From Chryseobacterium sp. Leaf404 (GTDB lineage: Bacteria > Bacteroidota > Bacteroidia > Flavobacteriales > Weeksellaceae), in assembly GCF_001424145.1 (NCBI RefSeq), contig NZ_LMQM01000005.1:1-62272 (forward strand): a stretch of 62,272 nucleotides of DNA, read 5' to 3'. The notes beneath the pieces were generated by a model that was not told where the DNA came from, ran no database searches, and saw nothing but the letters and a program-made list of their open reading frames with translations. Positions 17,471-25,506 of the stretch are shown here, piece after piece. Position 1 is the first letter of the stretch; the number at the start of each line of letters is the position of its first letter. Position numbers and translations under genes: made by a program.

Positions 17471-17488
17471 ATCAGTATAAATACGGAA
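17471..17488. repeat. Right arm of 18-bp inverted repeat
   Basis: ATCAGTATAAATACGGAA is the reverse complement of 13450-13467 with one mismatch. It lies 20 bp before the start of the 17509 gene, so it may also act as a promoter or operator element. Confidence 0.55.
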
Positions 17489-17508
17489 CTTTTTAATACA
17501 CTCGCAAA

Positions 17509-17781
17509 ATGGAAATCACTGGAATAGTTTTAAAGATAAAAAAGCGTCATACAAGGATAATGATGGAGGACGGTGCTGAAGTAGATCTCGTTTATAGAAA
17601 AAGTGATAACTACATTGTGAGCCATTTAAAAAAGGGAGATAAATTTAGAGGAACTGTTAAGTTCAATTCTTGTAAAATAGGAGATAGCAGATTTGTGATT
17701 TTCGATCTGTTTATAGTTCATGAGCCAGATCCAGAGAGGTTGCCGGAACCTTTCGGAAAAGCTTCAAAAAGCGGTGAATAA
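17509..17781 (+). CDS. Small beta-rich protein of unknown function
   Basis: 90-aa basic protein (MEITGIVLKIKKRHTRIMME ... HLKKGDKFRGTVKFNSCKIG). The alternating beta pattern resembles an OB-fold or SH3-like nucleic-acid-binding barrel, but I cannot name a family. It is a single gene just outside the inverted-repeat cassette. Confidence 0.5.
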   Translation: MEITGIVLKIKKRHTRIMMEDGAEVDLVYRKSDNYIVSHLKKGDKFRGTVKFNSCKIGDSRFVIFDLFIVHEPDPERLPEPFGKASKSGE

Positions 17782-18509
17782 ATTTTGGTACAATTTGTAT
17801 CAAAAAATATTTGGCTATCGATACAGATTGTTTCAGATTTGCAAAATGAACATTTTATTATGCGATGAGGTTTTACATACCCGCAATTCCGTGCATCTAA
17901 AATGTACCTAAAAAAATGTACAACTAAACCAACATGTTAATTTCCTGCATAAAAATTAAACTGATAATTTGATTTTATCGATATACCGTTTTGTTATGTC
18001 GCTTGATTTACAGTAAGTTAAGAGTGTAGAATCTGAGGTTCTCCACAGTTACAAATGAACCTTTTGAACTTAAATGAACCTTTGCAATTTCGCAAAGCTA
18101 CTATAAATAAAGGCTTTCGGATTATAAAGGTTCAGAAGTTCAAAAAGACCAATATTTATAAATAGGCATGCTCAAAATTGAGCAGGGGTATAATGTCGCC
18201 AAAAACGATATTATACTTTATCCTAAATTTCGGATAAACCCAATCGATTAGGACTGCACAAAATTGTGCAATCTTAATGTGAGTTCAAATCACATTTAAA
18301 TACGGTTAAAAACCGTTTTATAGTTTTTGCCATTTTGGGCAATAACTCAATAGTGGTAAAATCCCACTTTTAAATATTTACATAACAAATGATATGTATT
18401 TCATTATCTCCACAATTTGGTAAAAAAGTTAATAATCAGTATATTATGAAAATAAAAAATCCCTTCTCGATTGAAAAAGGATTTTAAAAGTGGTTTAAAA
18501 CCACTTTGA
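17782..18509. other. Non-coding tract with an array of short hairpins
   Basis: 728 bp between convergent genes without a credible ORF. From 18169 to 18507 there are at least nine short inverted repeats with different stems and A/T-rich centres: 18170-18183 (GCTCA/TGAGC), 18189-18215, 18217-18238 (TTTATCC/GGATAAA), 18255-18270 (TGCAC/GTGCA), 18276-18296 (AATGTGA/TCACATT), 18302-18316 (ACGGTT/AACCGT), 18327-18342 (TTGCC/GGCAA), 18352-18368 (AGTGG/CCACT) and 18487-18507 (AAAGTGG/CCACTTT). The last probably ends the leftward operon. The others have no assigned role. Confidence 0.6.
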
Positions 18510-19154
18510 TTATTGATAGCGATTCAAGTATGATTCTGGGTATTGGTATAAATCCAGATATAAATCTCTAAATTGTACGCCTGCATAATGCCCTAAACCA
18601 TGGTCTTTAAACATTAATAGGCCTGCACCCTGATAGTCTATATCTGAGCCTTCCCAAGCTTCATGCATACCGAATTCATGTTTAAAAGGGAATTCCTGAT
18701 CTGAATTATAGAAACCTAATGGGTAGAAAGTCACGTAATTATTTCTACCTTCATATTCCGGCTCCCAACCTTCATTTAATACTTTTGTAATTATTATCAA
18801 TTTGTACATTGCAACCAGTCTTATTTGCATTGATGACGGCAATATTGAATAATCTGGTACGACGTCTGGTATTTTCAATATTGAGCATGCATCTTTGAAA
18901 GTTCTCACTTTTTTGCATATCTCTGTGCATCCACATGTTGAACAATTCCAAATATCTAAAAAATCTTTAGAAATTTGTCGGATAATTAAATTATGATTTT
19001 TTACCAACTGGTTAAACTTTACTTTCGACGTGGTGAAAATGTCGCCCAAATCACCTTTTAAAGTTTCGATTAGTGCAGCACTTAATTTTTTATTGTAAGG
19101 GGTAGTAACTCTAATACCTTTACAATCCGGGCAATATCCTATTAAAAAATTCAT
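18510..19154 (-). CDS. Phage-type protein with two CxxC pairs, unknown function
   Basis: 214-aa protein. An N-terminal CPDC (GYCPDCKGIRV) and a second CSTCGC near residue 73 suggest a bound zinc. The C-terminal half (VLNEGWEPEYEGRNNYVTFY ... HYAGVQFRDLYLDLYQY) resembles a conserved protein of Bacteroidota phage early regions. The frame extends upstream, but MNFLIGYCPDC at 19154 is chosen because the longer form would overlap the upstream gene by 80 bp. Last gene of the leftward operon starting at 21718; a 7-bp-stem terminator (18487-18507) follows. Confidence 0.6.
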   Translation of the reverse strand: MNFLIGYCPDCKGIRVTTPYNKKLSAALIETLKGDLGDIFTTSKVKFNQLVKNHNLIIRQISKDFLDIWNCSTCGCTEICKKVRTFKDACSILKIPDVVPDYSILPSSMQIRLVAMYKLIIITKVLNEGWEPEYEGRNNYVTFYPLGFYNSDQEFPFKHEFGMHEAWEGSDIDYQGAGLLMFKDHGLGHYAGVQFRDLYLDLYQYPESYLNRYQ

Positions 19155-19173
19155 ACTGATTATTTTATGGTTC

Positions 19174-19581
19174 TTAGTTTCTTGAAAGTCCGTGAGCATA
19201 GAGAAATGCTTTTTGCTTGAATGTAAGTTTGTAATTTGCTTTTGGCAGTCCATGATGTTTGAAAAGTTCTGATCTTAAATTCATGGTGAAAATTTTGTAA
19301 TGAGGTGGGTTTTTGTCGTTATATCTGGCTAATGCAAACAATCTCTCATCAGAAAGTTTTTCCATTTCTTTTTTTGAATAATTTGTAATCTTCACTTGAA
19401 GCCATCTGAAAACCACAGAATCAAAATTATTTTCGTGTTCTCTAATCGATGAGGTAAGCTGTTTCAAATCATCTTCAGTAAGTATAATTTTCTTCTTACT
19501 GAAATTAATTTCAATGCTCTCGCCATCGACAATATTTAAGCCTATATTTTCGCCGTTTTCTGTTTTAATGAGTGTATTCAT
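19174..19581 (-). CDS. Hypothetical protein of the leftward operon
   Basis: 135-aa protein. The N-terminal half is beta-rich (MNTLIKTENGENIGLNIVDG, then EINFSKKKIILTEDDLKQL) and the C-terminal half is helical and basic (LTFKQKAFLYAHGLSRN). No family recognised. Co-oriented with its neighbours; a 106-bp gap precedes it. Confidence 0.5.
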   Translation of the reverse strand: MNTLIKTENGENIGLNIVDGESIEINFSKKKIILTEDDLKQLTSSIREHENNFDSVVFRWLQVKITNYSKKEMEKLSDERLFALARYNDKNPPHYKIFTMNLRSELFKHHGLPKANYKLTFKQKAFLYAHGLSRN

Positions 19582-19687
19582 GTAAAATTTGTTTTGATTG
19601 AAAATTTGCCCTTTGTAATTCTTTAATTCTCAACGCCTGCAAGCTTGTTTTTAAATTATTATGAAACGAACGCCGGGCAAAATTTTA

Positions 19688-20050
19688 TTATTCATTCTTT
19701 ATTATTTCTCGCATTATCTGTTGCCACTCTGAGTGAATAGATTTTGCAAGTTCTTCAGTATCACCATTGATTATTTGAGAGAAAGTATAAAGCTGGATCT
19801 TTCGGTTAAAAATGTTCATCAATATTTGAAAATGATTCTCAATTTTTCTTTCTGGGTGCGCTTCTATTTCTGGCAGGCAGAAAAACACATTATAAAGACT
19901 AATCAATGAAAATTTAGAAATCTTCTCTTCATTCACACCACCAATAAGCCGACTTAATTCGATTAACTTATGTTGAAATGCAACGAAAATAATATTGTCT
20001 TGAATCGCTTTTATCAATTTGTCGGCTGTTTTTCGGTTTTCTGGTGTCAT
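19688..20050 (-). CDS. Hypothetical protein of the leftward operon
   Basis: 120-aa helical protein (MTPENRKTADKLIKAIQDNI ... LAKSIHSEWQQIMREIIKNE). No recognisable domain. 17 bp from the upstream gene, so very likely co-transcribed. Confidence 0.5.
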   Translation of the reverse strand: MTPENRKTADKLIKAIQDNIIFVAFQHKLIELSRLIGGVNEEKISKFSLISLYNVFFCLPEIEAHPERKIENHFQILMNIFNRKIQLYTFSQIINGDTEELAKSIHSEWQQIMREIIKNE

Positions 20051-20067
20051 AACCTCATTTTTTTAGA

Positions 20068-20310
20068 TTAGTTTCTGTTCTGTGGCTTTAGCTGTTCAAT
20101 TTGAAATTCAAGCATTGTAGGACTTAAATCGCTCTTTTGTGGTGATGCGTGACCATTGAGCATATTTTCTAAATGGGCGGCCATACTCAAACTATTTTTG
20201 ATAAATCTTTTTTTATCGATTTTTTTAGCATTAAAAAGTGCTTCATTCTGATCAATCAAAAATTTAACATTCTGATAATCGCTCTTTTGGATGGTTTTAA
20301 ATGTTCTCAT
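20068..20310 (-). CDS. Hypothetical small protein of the leftward operon
   Basis: 80-aa basic helical protein (MRTFKTIQKSDYQNVKFLID). Starts 2 bp after the stop of the upstream gene, indicating translational coupling. No family recognised. Confidence 0.5.
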   Translation of the reverse strand: MRTFKTIQKSDYQNVKFLIDQNEALFNAKKIDKKRFIKNSLSMAAHLENMLNGHASPQKSDLSPTMLEFQIEQLKPQNRN

Positions 20311-20312
20311 GT

Positions 20313-20798
20313 TTAATTTTCAATAGTTAATGCCGCAAGGTCTGCACGAAGTCTGTTAAGGCTATTTTTGTTAATTCTGTTTGTCTCAGCTAAATGTTTC
20401 ATGTAAGAATTTCTCAATGTTCTAAACTTTTGCTGAAACTTTGACCGAACTGTTAAAAACATTGAAACAAATTCGTTGTTAGACAGCATTTTAGCATCAT
20501 GCAATAGTTTAGCTTCTGAAAGAATTACCGTTAACGATATTAAAGATGATTTCATGTAATTTGACATCAGACCGTTTTCAATAGCATCAAAGGCAAGTTC
20601 TTTATCACTATTAAACTCGCGGCATTCGTTAATTGAAATCAATCCGCAAACCATAGGTTGAGCGTTTAAATCCACACAAAAAATACCTATTGAGAAAACG
20701 AAATTTTCATCATGGGTTACTGGTTTTATGTTGTACAGTCTACCAGTTAGTTTTTTATCTGAGGTTTGGTTTTGTATTTTTTGAATATTTGCTATCAT
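20313..20798 (-). CDS. Hypothetical protein of the leftward operon
   Basis: 161-aa protein with a beta-rich first half (GRLYNIKPVTHDENFVFSIG) and a helical second half ending NRLRADLAALTIEN. No motif recognised. Tightly spaced with both neighbours. Confidence 0.5.
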   Translation of the reverse strand: MIANIQKIQNQTSDKKLTGRLYNIKPVTHDENFVFSIGIFCVDLNAQPMVCGLISINECREFNSDKELAFDAIENGLMSNYMKSSLISLTVILSEAKLLHDAKMLSNNEFVSMFLTVRSKFQQKFRTLRNSYMKHLAETNRINKNSLNRLRADLAALTIEN

Positions 20799-20811
20799 GA
20801 TTTTTTTATTT

Positions 20812-21051
20812 TTAAAGATTGAATAATTTTCTGAAAAAGTTTTCGTGATTTGGTTTTACTCTTTGCTCAAAAGATTGCCTTTCATTATCGATAAAAGCCT
20901 TAATCTGATAAAGTTTTTTACTGTCTTTGCAATCGGTTATCTGATCGTATATTTCTGATCTGGGTGCTTCTTTTAAGACCTCGCACAATTTCAGATAAGA
21001 AACATAAGTCTCGTTTTGCATCTGAATTATGATACATTGATGTTTTTCCAT
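20812..21051 (-). CDS. Hypothetical small protein of the leftward operon
   Basis: 79-aa protein (MEKHQCIIIQMQNETYVSYL ... FEQRVKPNHENFFRKLFNL). Unknown. It begins 1 bp after the end of the upstream gene. Confidence 0.5.
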   Translation of the reverse strand: MEKHQCIIIQMQNETYVSYLKLCEVLKEAPRSEIYDQITDCKDSKKLYQIKAFIDNERQSFEQRVKPNHENFFRKLFNL

Positions 21052-21052
21052 T

Positions 21053-21718
21053 TTATGCGCTTTTTAGGTGTGCTCTTCTGATTCTGATTAATTTTGCCGG
21101 GGTTTTCTTCAAAACTGCAGTTGCTTTCACTTCTGGGGTTCTCGGTTGCTCTACCATCATAAAGTTTTCAATCTTAAAACTTCTGAAAGAGTTTGCTTCG
21201 ATATCGAAATATGTAAAAGTTGTTACTTTCGGCTGATTGTCTGTTTTAAATTCGTAATTGATAGAATCCATTTTCAAACTGCCTACTGCTTTTCTAAGCG
21301 AACCATCATTTTTCTCAAAGTAGAAAGTAACTTCGCCTTTGTGCATTTCTTTGTTAAGGCGGTAAAGTTGCCACGCCTTCTTTAGACAGATAGCCCATTC
21401 TTTACCAGTTGTGGCCATAATGTGATAAGCTCTAAGCATTACTGTTTTTCTGAATGATGTAGTAGGTGTTTTCATATCTTCTGTTTTTGTTAATTCTTCT
21501 TTGTTAAGTCCGAAAAATGCGGCTTCAGCATCGTTACATAATTGAGCGATCATCAATTTATCTTCTTGAGAAAGTGTAGAAAGAATTTCTCTCAATTGCT
21601 TTTCTAATTTTGAAAAGAATCTGTAAGTTCTCATATCGTCACTATAGTTATAGTTCAAGTCCATTGCGTTAATGTTTCTTGCGATTTTTTCTGCTCTTGA
21701 AGTTGATACTGTTGCCAT
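21053..21718 (-). CDS. First gene of leftward operon; protein with SH3-like/WYL_2-type segment
   Basis: 221-aa protein. N-terminal half helical (MATVSTSRAEKIARNINAMD). The region at about 125-190 (GEVTFYFEKNDGSLRKAVGS, then TYFDIEANSFRSFKIENFMM) resembles the small SH3-like beta-barrel domain of WYL_2 or phage single-strand-binding-associated proteins. The C-terminal tail is very basic (RIRRAHLKSA). It is driven leftward from the control region at 21719-21905, so it is the early gene opposite the repressor. DNA or RNA binding is an inference. Confidence 0.55.
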   Translation of the reverse strand: MATVSTSRAEKIARNINAMDLNYNYSDDMRTYRFFSKLEKQLREILSTLSQEDKLMIAQLCNDAEAAFFGLNKEELTKTEDMKTPTTSFRKTVMLRAYHIMATTGKEWAICLKKAWQLYRLNKEMHKGEVTFYFEKNDGSLRKAVGSLKMDSINYEFKTDNQPKVTTFTYFDIEANSFRSFKIENFMMVEQPRTPEVKATAVLKKTPAKLIRIRRAHLKSA

Positions 21719-21905
21719 GATTTCTGATGTTTGAGTTATACTGATTGTTTAATTATCTATTGCAAATATACAGATAGTTTAATTATAAACAATAGTCAAA
21801 GTGTTAAAGTTTTGTTAAAATTTATACAGTTAGTATATTTTTAACTTTCAATTATACAATTAGTAAAGAATCTTGTATATTTGCACTTATAGAAATAGTA
21901 TAACT
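21719..21905. promoter_or_regulatory. Divergent promoter region with two operator pairs
   Basis: Each direction has a TATATTTG -7 box: plus strand at 21876-21883 for the XRE gene, minus strand at about 21762-21769 for the leftward operon. Four near-copies of TATACARWTAGTWW lie at 21737-21750 (two changes), 21767-21780, 21823-21836 and 21853-21866. They form two pairs, each with 30-bp spacing and one pair per promoter. This is what a lysogeny-type switch would look like. Confidence 0.7.
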
Positions 21906-22166
21906 ATGAAATTAAGAATTAAAGAAATCTGCGATGAAAAGGGAATCATGCAGCGTGAATTAGCAGAAATGATAAATATTACTGAGGTAGGTTTATCTAA
22001 GTCATTAAACGGCAATCCTACACTTCATAGGTTGATTGAAATAGCCGATGCTTTAAAAGTTCCTTTCCTAGAATTATTCGAGAAGAACCCAAACCATGGC
22101 GAGCCGATTTATAAGAAAGATTCAAACGGAAATGAAATCGTAATAGGGTATTTAAAAAATAAATGA
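21906..22166 (+). CDS. XRE-family repressor of element 1
   Basis: 86-aa HTH_XRE protein (MKLRIKEICDEKGIMQRELA, AEMINITEVGLSKSLNGNPT, IADALKVPFLELF), a lambda-Cro/C1-type fold. ATG 21906 follows the TATATTTG box by 22 bp; a longer frame from 21873 would start inside the promoter. It most likely binds the repeats at 21737-21866 and controls both itself and the leftward operon. The next gene overlaps its stop by 4 bp. Confidence 0.8.
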   Translation: MKLRIKEICDEKGIMQRELAEMINITEVGLSKSLNGNPTLHRLIEIADALKVPFLELFEKNPNHGEPIYKKDSNGNEIVIGYLKNK

Positions 22167-22348
22167 TGACTGTTTCAAGCAAAAAAATATTAGATCAAAT
22201 ACCATTAGCACACATCTACAAGTATTTGAGTGACAAAGAAAACGCTTCCAAAAAGCAAAATGGCGGTGAACGAGTGGGATCGAACGCCGCCAGCCGAAAG
22301 GCTAAAATAGATGCGATAATCGCAATGACCAGAGAATTAGCAAAATAA
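22163..22348 (+). CDS. Small protein co-translated with the repressor
   Basis: 61-aa basic protein (MMTVSSKKILDQIPLAHIYK ... ASRKAKIDAIIAMTRELAK). It overlaps the repressor stop (ATGA-type overlap), so it is probably part of the same unit. A stretch rich in G, S and N separates two helices. Function unknown. Confidence 0.5.
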   Translation: MMTVSSKKILDQIPLAHIYKYLSDKENASKKQNGGERVGSNAASRKAKIDAIIAMTRELAK

Positions 22349-22437
22349 TGCACAGTCAAAAACAATTTTTTTTCTCTTTTGCAGAAAACCGTAATCCTCA
22401 GTAGGTGAAAAGCATTATTTTAGCGAAAACTTTAAAA

Positions 22438-22998
22438 ATGAATAGAATAATTACTTTTATACTGGTATTCCTGAGCATTGGAATGGTTCAGGCTCAATTA
22501 GATGTGAAAAGAAATAAGATCATAAGTTTTAAAGCATCCAACACTATCGAATACAAAGTAGGAGACACAATCACATTAGGACAAGGAACCGCTCCGGATG
22601 GTAAGTTTAATTATCTGCAAATGGGTGGATTTGGAAATACAATGTCTTTGGTATCTAATGCCATGGGTAATTTTAACGACGGGTACGGAATGGGAGCAGA
22701 TAGAAACATGTCCGGCCAAACCGTTATAATTAAAAAGATCAAGGTAGAGAAAAACAAAAGAGGCGGTGAAAAGGTCTTCTTTGTAGTAGGTATGGGTAAC
22801 TTCACAAATGGGAATCTATTTATAGAGGATGCAATCCAGACCTGCGAAATAAAAGACTGCATTCAAAAGATTCAAGATGTAAATGTAGTTAGCCAGGAAT
22901 CAAAATATGATACACTTAAGAAGTTGCAACAGCTTAAAGATGCCGGTACACTTACGCCTGAAGAATTTGAGATTGAAAAAGCTAAAATATTGAAGTGA
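22438..22998 (+). CDS. Secreted protein with C-terminal SHOCT domain
   Basis: 186-aa protein with a signal peptide (MNRIITFILVFLSIGMVQAQ), a beta/glycine-rich middle part, and a C-terminal SHOCT motif at about 155-186 (LKKLQQLKDAGTLTPEEFEI). SHOCT domains are short oligomerisation modules common on exported proteins. The frame extends to a GTG at 22405, but ATG 22438 puts the signal peptide at the N-terminus. Cargo gene; role unknown. Confidence 0.65.
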   Translation: MNRIITFILVFLSIGMVQAQLDVKRNKIISFKASNTIEYKVGDTITLGQGTAPDGKFNYLQMGGFGNTMSLVSNAMGNFNDGYGMGADRNMSGQTVIIKKIKVEKNKRGGEKVFFVVGMGNFTNGNLFIEDAIQTCEIKDCIQKIQDVNVVSQESKYDTLKKLQQLKDAGTLTPEEFEIEKAKILK

Positions 22999-23019
22999 AA
23001 ATTTTTAAAGAATGGTAAT

Positions 23020-23181
23020 ATGAGCAATGCGAACTACATCACAGCAAAAACAATCCTCAATATATTAACTGAGGAAGAGAAAAGAAAACTTTGTACTGAG
23101 GTTTTAGAAGGTCTTAAACCCGATACTAAGAAAAGTAAAAATAGAGTAAAGGAAAATATACAGTGGCTTTCTAAAAAGTAG
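23020..23181 (+). CDS. Small hypothetical protein
   Basis: 53-aa frame starting ATG 23020 (MSNANYITAKTILNILTEEE) and ending with the basic KENIQWLSKK. It is charged and helical and lies between two same-strand genes with 21- and 30-bp gaps. No family recognised; coding status is inferred from composition and spacing. Confidence 0.45.
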   Translation: MSNANYITAKTILNILTEEEKRKLCTEVLEGLKPDTKKSKNRVKENIQWLSKK

Positions 23182-23211
23182 TAAGTTCCTTAATAATTTA
23201 GGTTTCAAACG

Positions 23212-23805
23212 ATGCCACGGATTAAACAGTATTTAGATTATGTTGAAGATTTAAGAAGTCTTTCAATAAAAGATATAAAGCGATATTTAAAAGCAAATAC
23301 CCACTCTGATAATGGGGTATTATCGTACTATAGAGGCGGTGAGCGTACCGGATCAATCGGTATAGAATCCCAAATATTTAATAATGAGGGGATAATTATT
23401 CTATCTTACAAATACCGGCAGGAATTAAATATCAGATATGAAATCCAGCTGATTTCTAAGCCTTCAAACCTGGGAAAAGGTATTGTTTGGTATTTTGTAT
23501 GTCCTAAAACTGAAAAAATCTGCAGAACCTTACATTTGAAAGATGGTTATTATTACCATAGATCTGCATTTTCGGAGCTTTATTATGAAAATCAGGTTTT
23601 ATCTAAGAACTGGCGCAAAGTTCAAAAAGCTATGGAAATAGAACTATCAGAAAAGGTTTTTGAGGAATATTATAAAAAGCATCGGAAGAAGACTTACCGA
23701 GGAATACCAACAAAGGAAGAATCTAAACTAAAACGATTGATATCGATTAAAGAAGAGTATATTCCAGATTTAAGTATTTTGGATTTTATGATTGATAGAA
23801 AATAA
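23212..23805 (+). CDS. Hypothetical zinc-ribbon-like protein
   Basis: 197-aa protein. The middle part (GIVWYFVCPKTEKICRTLHL, then YYYHRSAFSELYYENQV) follows the pattern of a family with WxFxCP, a second Cys, an LYL-type strand and a later Y-x-x-Q. Some of the usual metal ligands are replaced here. The C-terminus is very basic. Function unknown. A terminator-like hairpin (23809-23824, then TTTTT) follows directly. Confidence 0.5.
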   Translation: MPRIKQYLDYVEDLRSLSIKDIKRYLKANTHSDNGVLSYYRGGERTGSIGIESQIFNNEGIIILSYKYRQELNIRYEIQLISKPSNLGKGIVWYFVCPKTEKICRTLHLKDGYYYHRSAFSELYYENQVLSKNWRKVQKAMEIELSEKVFEEYYKKHRKKTYRGIPTKEESKLKRLISIKEEYIPDLSILDFMIDRK

Positions 23806-24118
23806 GATTGTCCAAAATTGGACAGTCCTTTTTCACACGAAATATAGCGAAACATTTTTTATCTTCGAACCCCATAAAAGGAAATTTGGTGGCGGAAAAT
23901 TCGGCAGCCAAATTTCGGTTCCACAACTTTATGGAAACGATTGTAACGAGCAAACTTTTGCGCTAGTTAATTATCGAAGTCCATGTAAAAAATATATCAA
24001 CAAATCATTTCAATTTTATCGAAGCGCTTAAATTAAATCAAAGTCAGATTGACAAATATTTATTATACTAATGACAAGTATTGTATTGCATAATGGCAAA
24101 TGTATGTTATATAATTAA
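23806..24118. other. Non-coding stretch with a long imperfect palindrome
   Basis: Contains the terminator hairpin TGTCC/GGACA (23809-23824) and a larger inverted repeat at 23881-23916 (GAAATTTGG ... CCAAATTTC with an inner GC pair). A frame at 23792-24031 overlaps these structures and lacks family features, so I do not call it a gene. Confidence 0.45.
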
Positions 24119-24241
24119 GCAAATAATTTAGTGCTATAATATGTTATAAAACCTTGCTTATAGGTGCTTTATTGAAATTGTTTGCAAATAATTTTTTTAT
24201 TTTAAGCAAATAATTATTTACTTTGTTGCAAATAATTTTAT
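24119..24241 (+). promoter_or_regulatory. Four GCAAATAATT operator repeats before the Fic gene
   Basis: GCAAATAATT occurs at 24119, 24184, 24206 and 24228. The last three are spaced exactly 22 bp (two helical turns), and the final copy ends 2 bp before the ATG. This is typical of cooperative binding by an autoregulator, here plausibly the Fic protein with its C-terminal winged helix. Confidence 0.65.
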
Positions 24242-25402
24242 ATGTCTGCAAAGTTTAATCATTATGATTTAACATCTATACAACCCGATTTTGATTCTCC
24301 AATTACGGATCTTATTATAGAACTTGAATATTTGAGAAAAAAAGACTTAGGTGGTTCAACTCATCCGGAAGTTTTTTTTCAATTAAGAAATGTATTTCAC
24401 TGGCTAGAAAGTATGGGTTCTGCAAGAATAGAAGGTAACAATACAACTATAGCAGAGTATGTTGAAACGAAAATAGATAGTACTCCCAAAAATTATAGTT
24501 CCAAATTATTAGAAATTGATAATATTGATGAAGCTATGGAGTATATAGAGGAGAATGTCAGAGATTATCCTATAGACAAAAGATTTATAAGTGATTTACA
24601 TAAAATTGCAGTAAAGGATTTGCCGCCCCCTCCAAAAGGTGAAGGTGATCTTACACCTGGCAAATATAGAAATCACAATCTGATTATTAGTAACTCTTTG
24701 CACATACCTCCTGATTCCCTAACAGTAGACACATATATGGAAGAACTTTTTTCTTATATTAATTTGGAGCAACCTACTAAGTATGATCTTTTAAAAGCGG
24801 CTATTGCGCATCACAGATTTGTATGGATACATCCGTTTGGAAATGGAAATGGTAGAACAGTGAGGCTATTCACATATGCGATGTTGGTAAAAAATGGTTT
24901 GAACATCAATGCAGGAAGAATTGTTAATCCTACAGCTGTTTTTTGCAGTAATAGAAACGTTTATTATGACATGCTCTCCAAAGCTGATACTGGAGATAAT
25001 AGGGGAATACTAGAATGGTGTGAATATGTACTTAAAGGCCTCAAAGAAGAAATTGAAAAAGTTGACAAACTTTCAGATTATAACTATCTTAAAACAAAGA
25101 TTCTTAATCCTGCAATTAGTTATTCACTTGAAAGAAAATTCATAACAGATATTGAAGCCAAAATTTTAAAGAAAGCGGTGGATTTACAAGTTGTTAAAAA
25201 TGAAGATTTGAAAGAGATTCTTGCGGGTAAAAATACGTCCCAGATTTCAAGGGAAATAAAGAAGTTAGTTGATAAAAAGATGCTAATTCCCGAAGAAGAG
25301 GGAGCGAGAAGGTATATCTTGATGTTTGAAAACAACCACCTTTTAAGAGGAGTAATACATTTATTGGATTTAGAAGGATTTCTACCAGTAAAAGATCTAT
25401 AA
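24242..25402 (+). CDS. Fic family AMP-transferase-like protein with inhibitory helix
   Basis: 386-aa Fic protein. The active-site loop is IHPFGNGNGRTVRLF (about residue 197): the His, the GNGR and the final Arg are intact, but the usual Asp/Glu after HPFx is replaced by Asn. An N-terminal inhibitory motif (S/T)xxxE(G/N) is present as SARIEGN (about residue 60), which makes it a class II Fic with built-in autoinhibition. The C-terminal quarter (about 300-386) looks like a winged helix (DLKEILAGKNTSQISREIKK). Fic enzymes AMPylate target proteins; some with HTH domains control their own promoter. The upstream repeats fit that. Whether the D/E-to-N change lowers activity is open. Confidence 0.85.
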   Translation: MSAKFNHYDLTSIQPDFDSPITDLIIELEYLRKKDLGGSTHPEVFFQLRNVFHWLESMGSARIEGNNTTIAEYVETKIDSTPKNYSSKLLEIDNIDEAMEYIEENVRDYPIDKRFISDLHKIAVKDLPPPPKGEGDLTPGKYRNHNLIISNSLHIPPDSLTVDTYMEELFSYINLEQPTKYDLLKAAIAHHRFVWIHPFGNGNGRTVRLFTYAMLVKNGLNINAGRIVNPTAVFCSNRNVYYDMLSKADTGDNRGILEWCEYVLKGLKEEIEKVDKLSDYNYLKTKILNPAISYSLERKFITDIEAKILKKAVDLQVVKNEDLKEILAGKNTSQISREIKKLVDKKMLIPEEEGARRYILMFENNHLLRGVIHLLDLEGFLPVKDL

Positions 25403-25506
25403 ATTTATTATTACTCTATAATTTAAGGCGATTAGAAGTCTCTGTTAATCAACTTTTTTCCCATTTGGGAAATATTAAAATAATGCTGATAAACAGAGGC
25501 TTTGAA

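Noticed and set aside
23792..24031. 79-codon plus-strand frame
   Set aside because: It starts inside the preceding gene and runs through a terminator and a palindrome.
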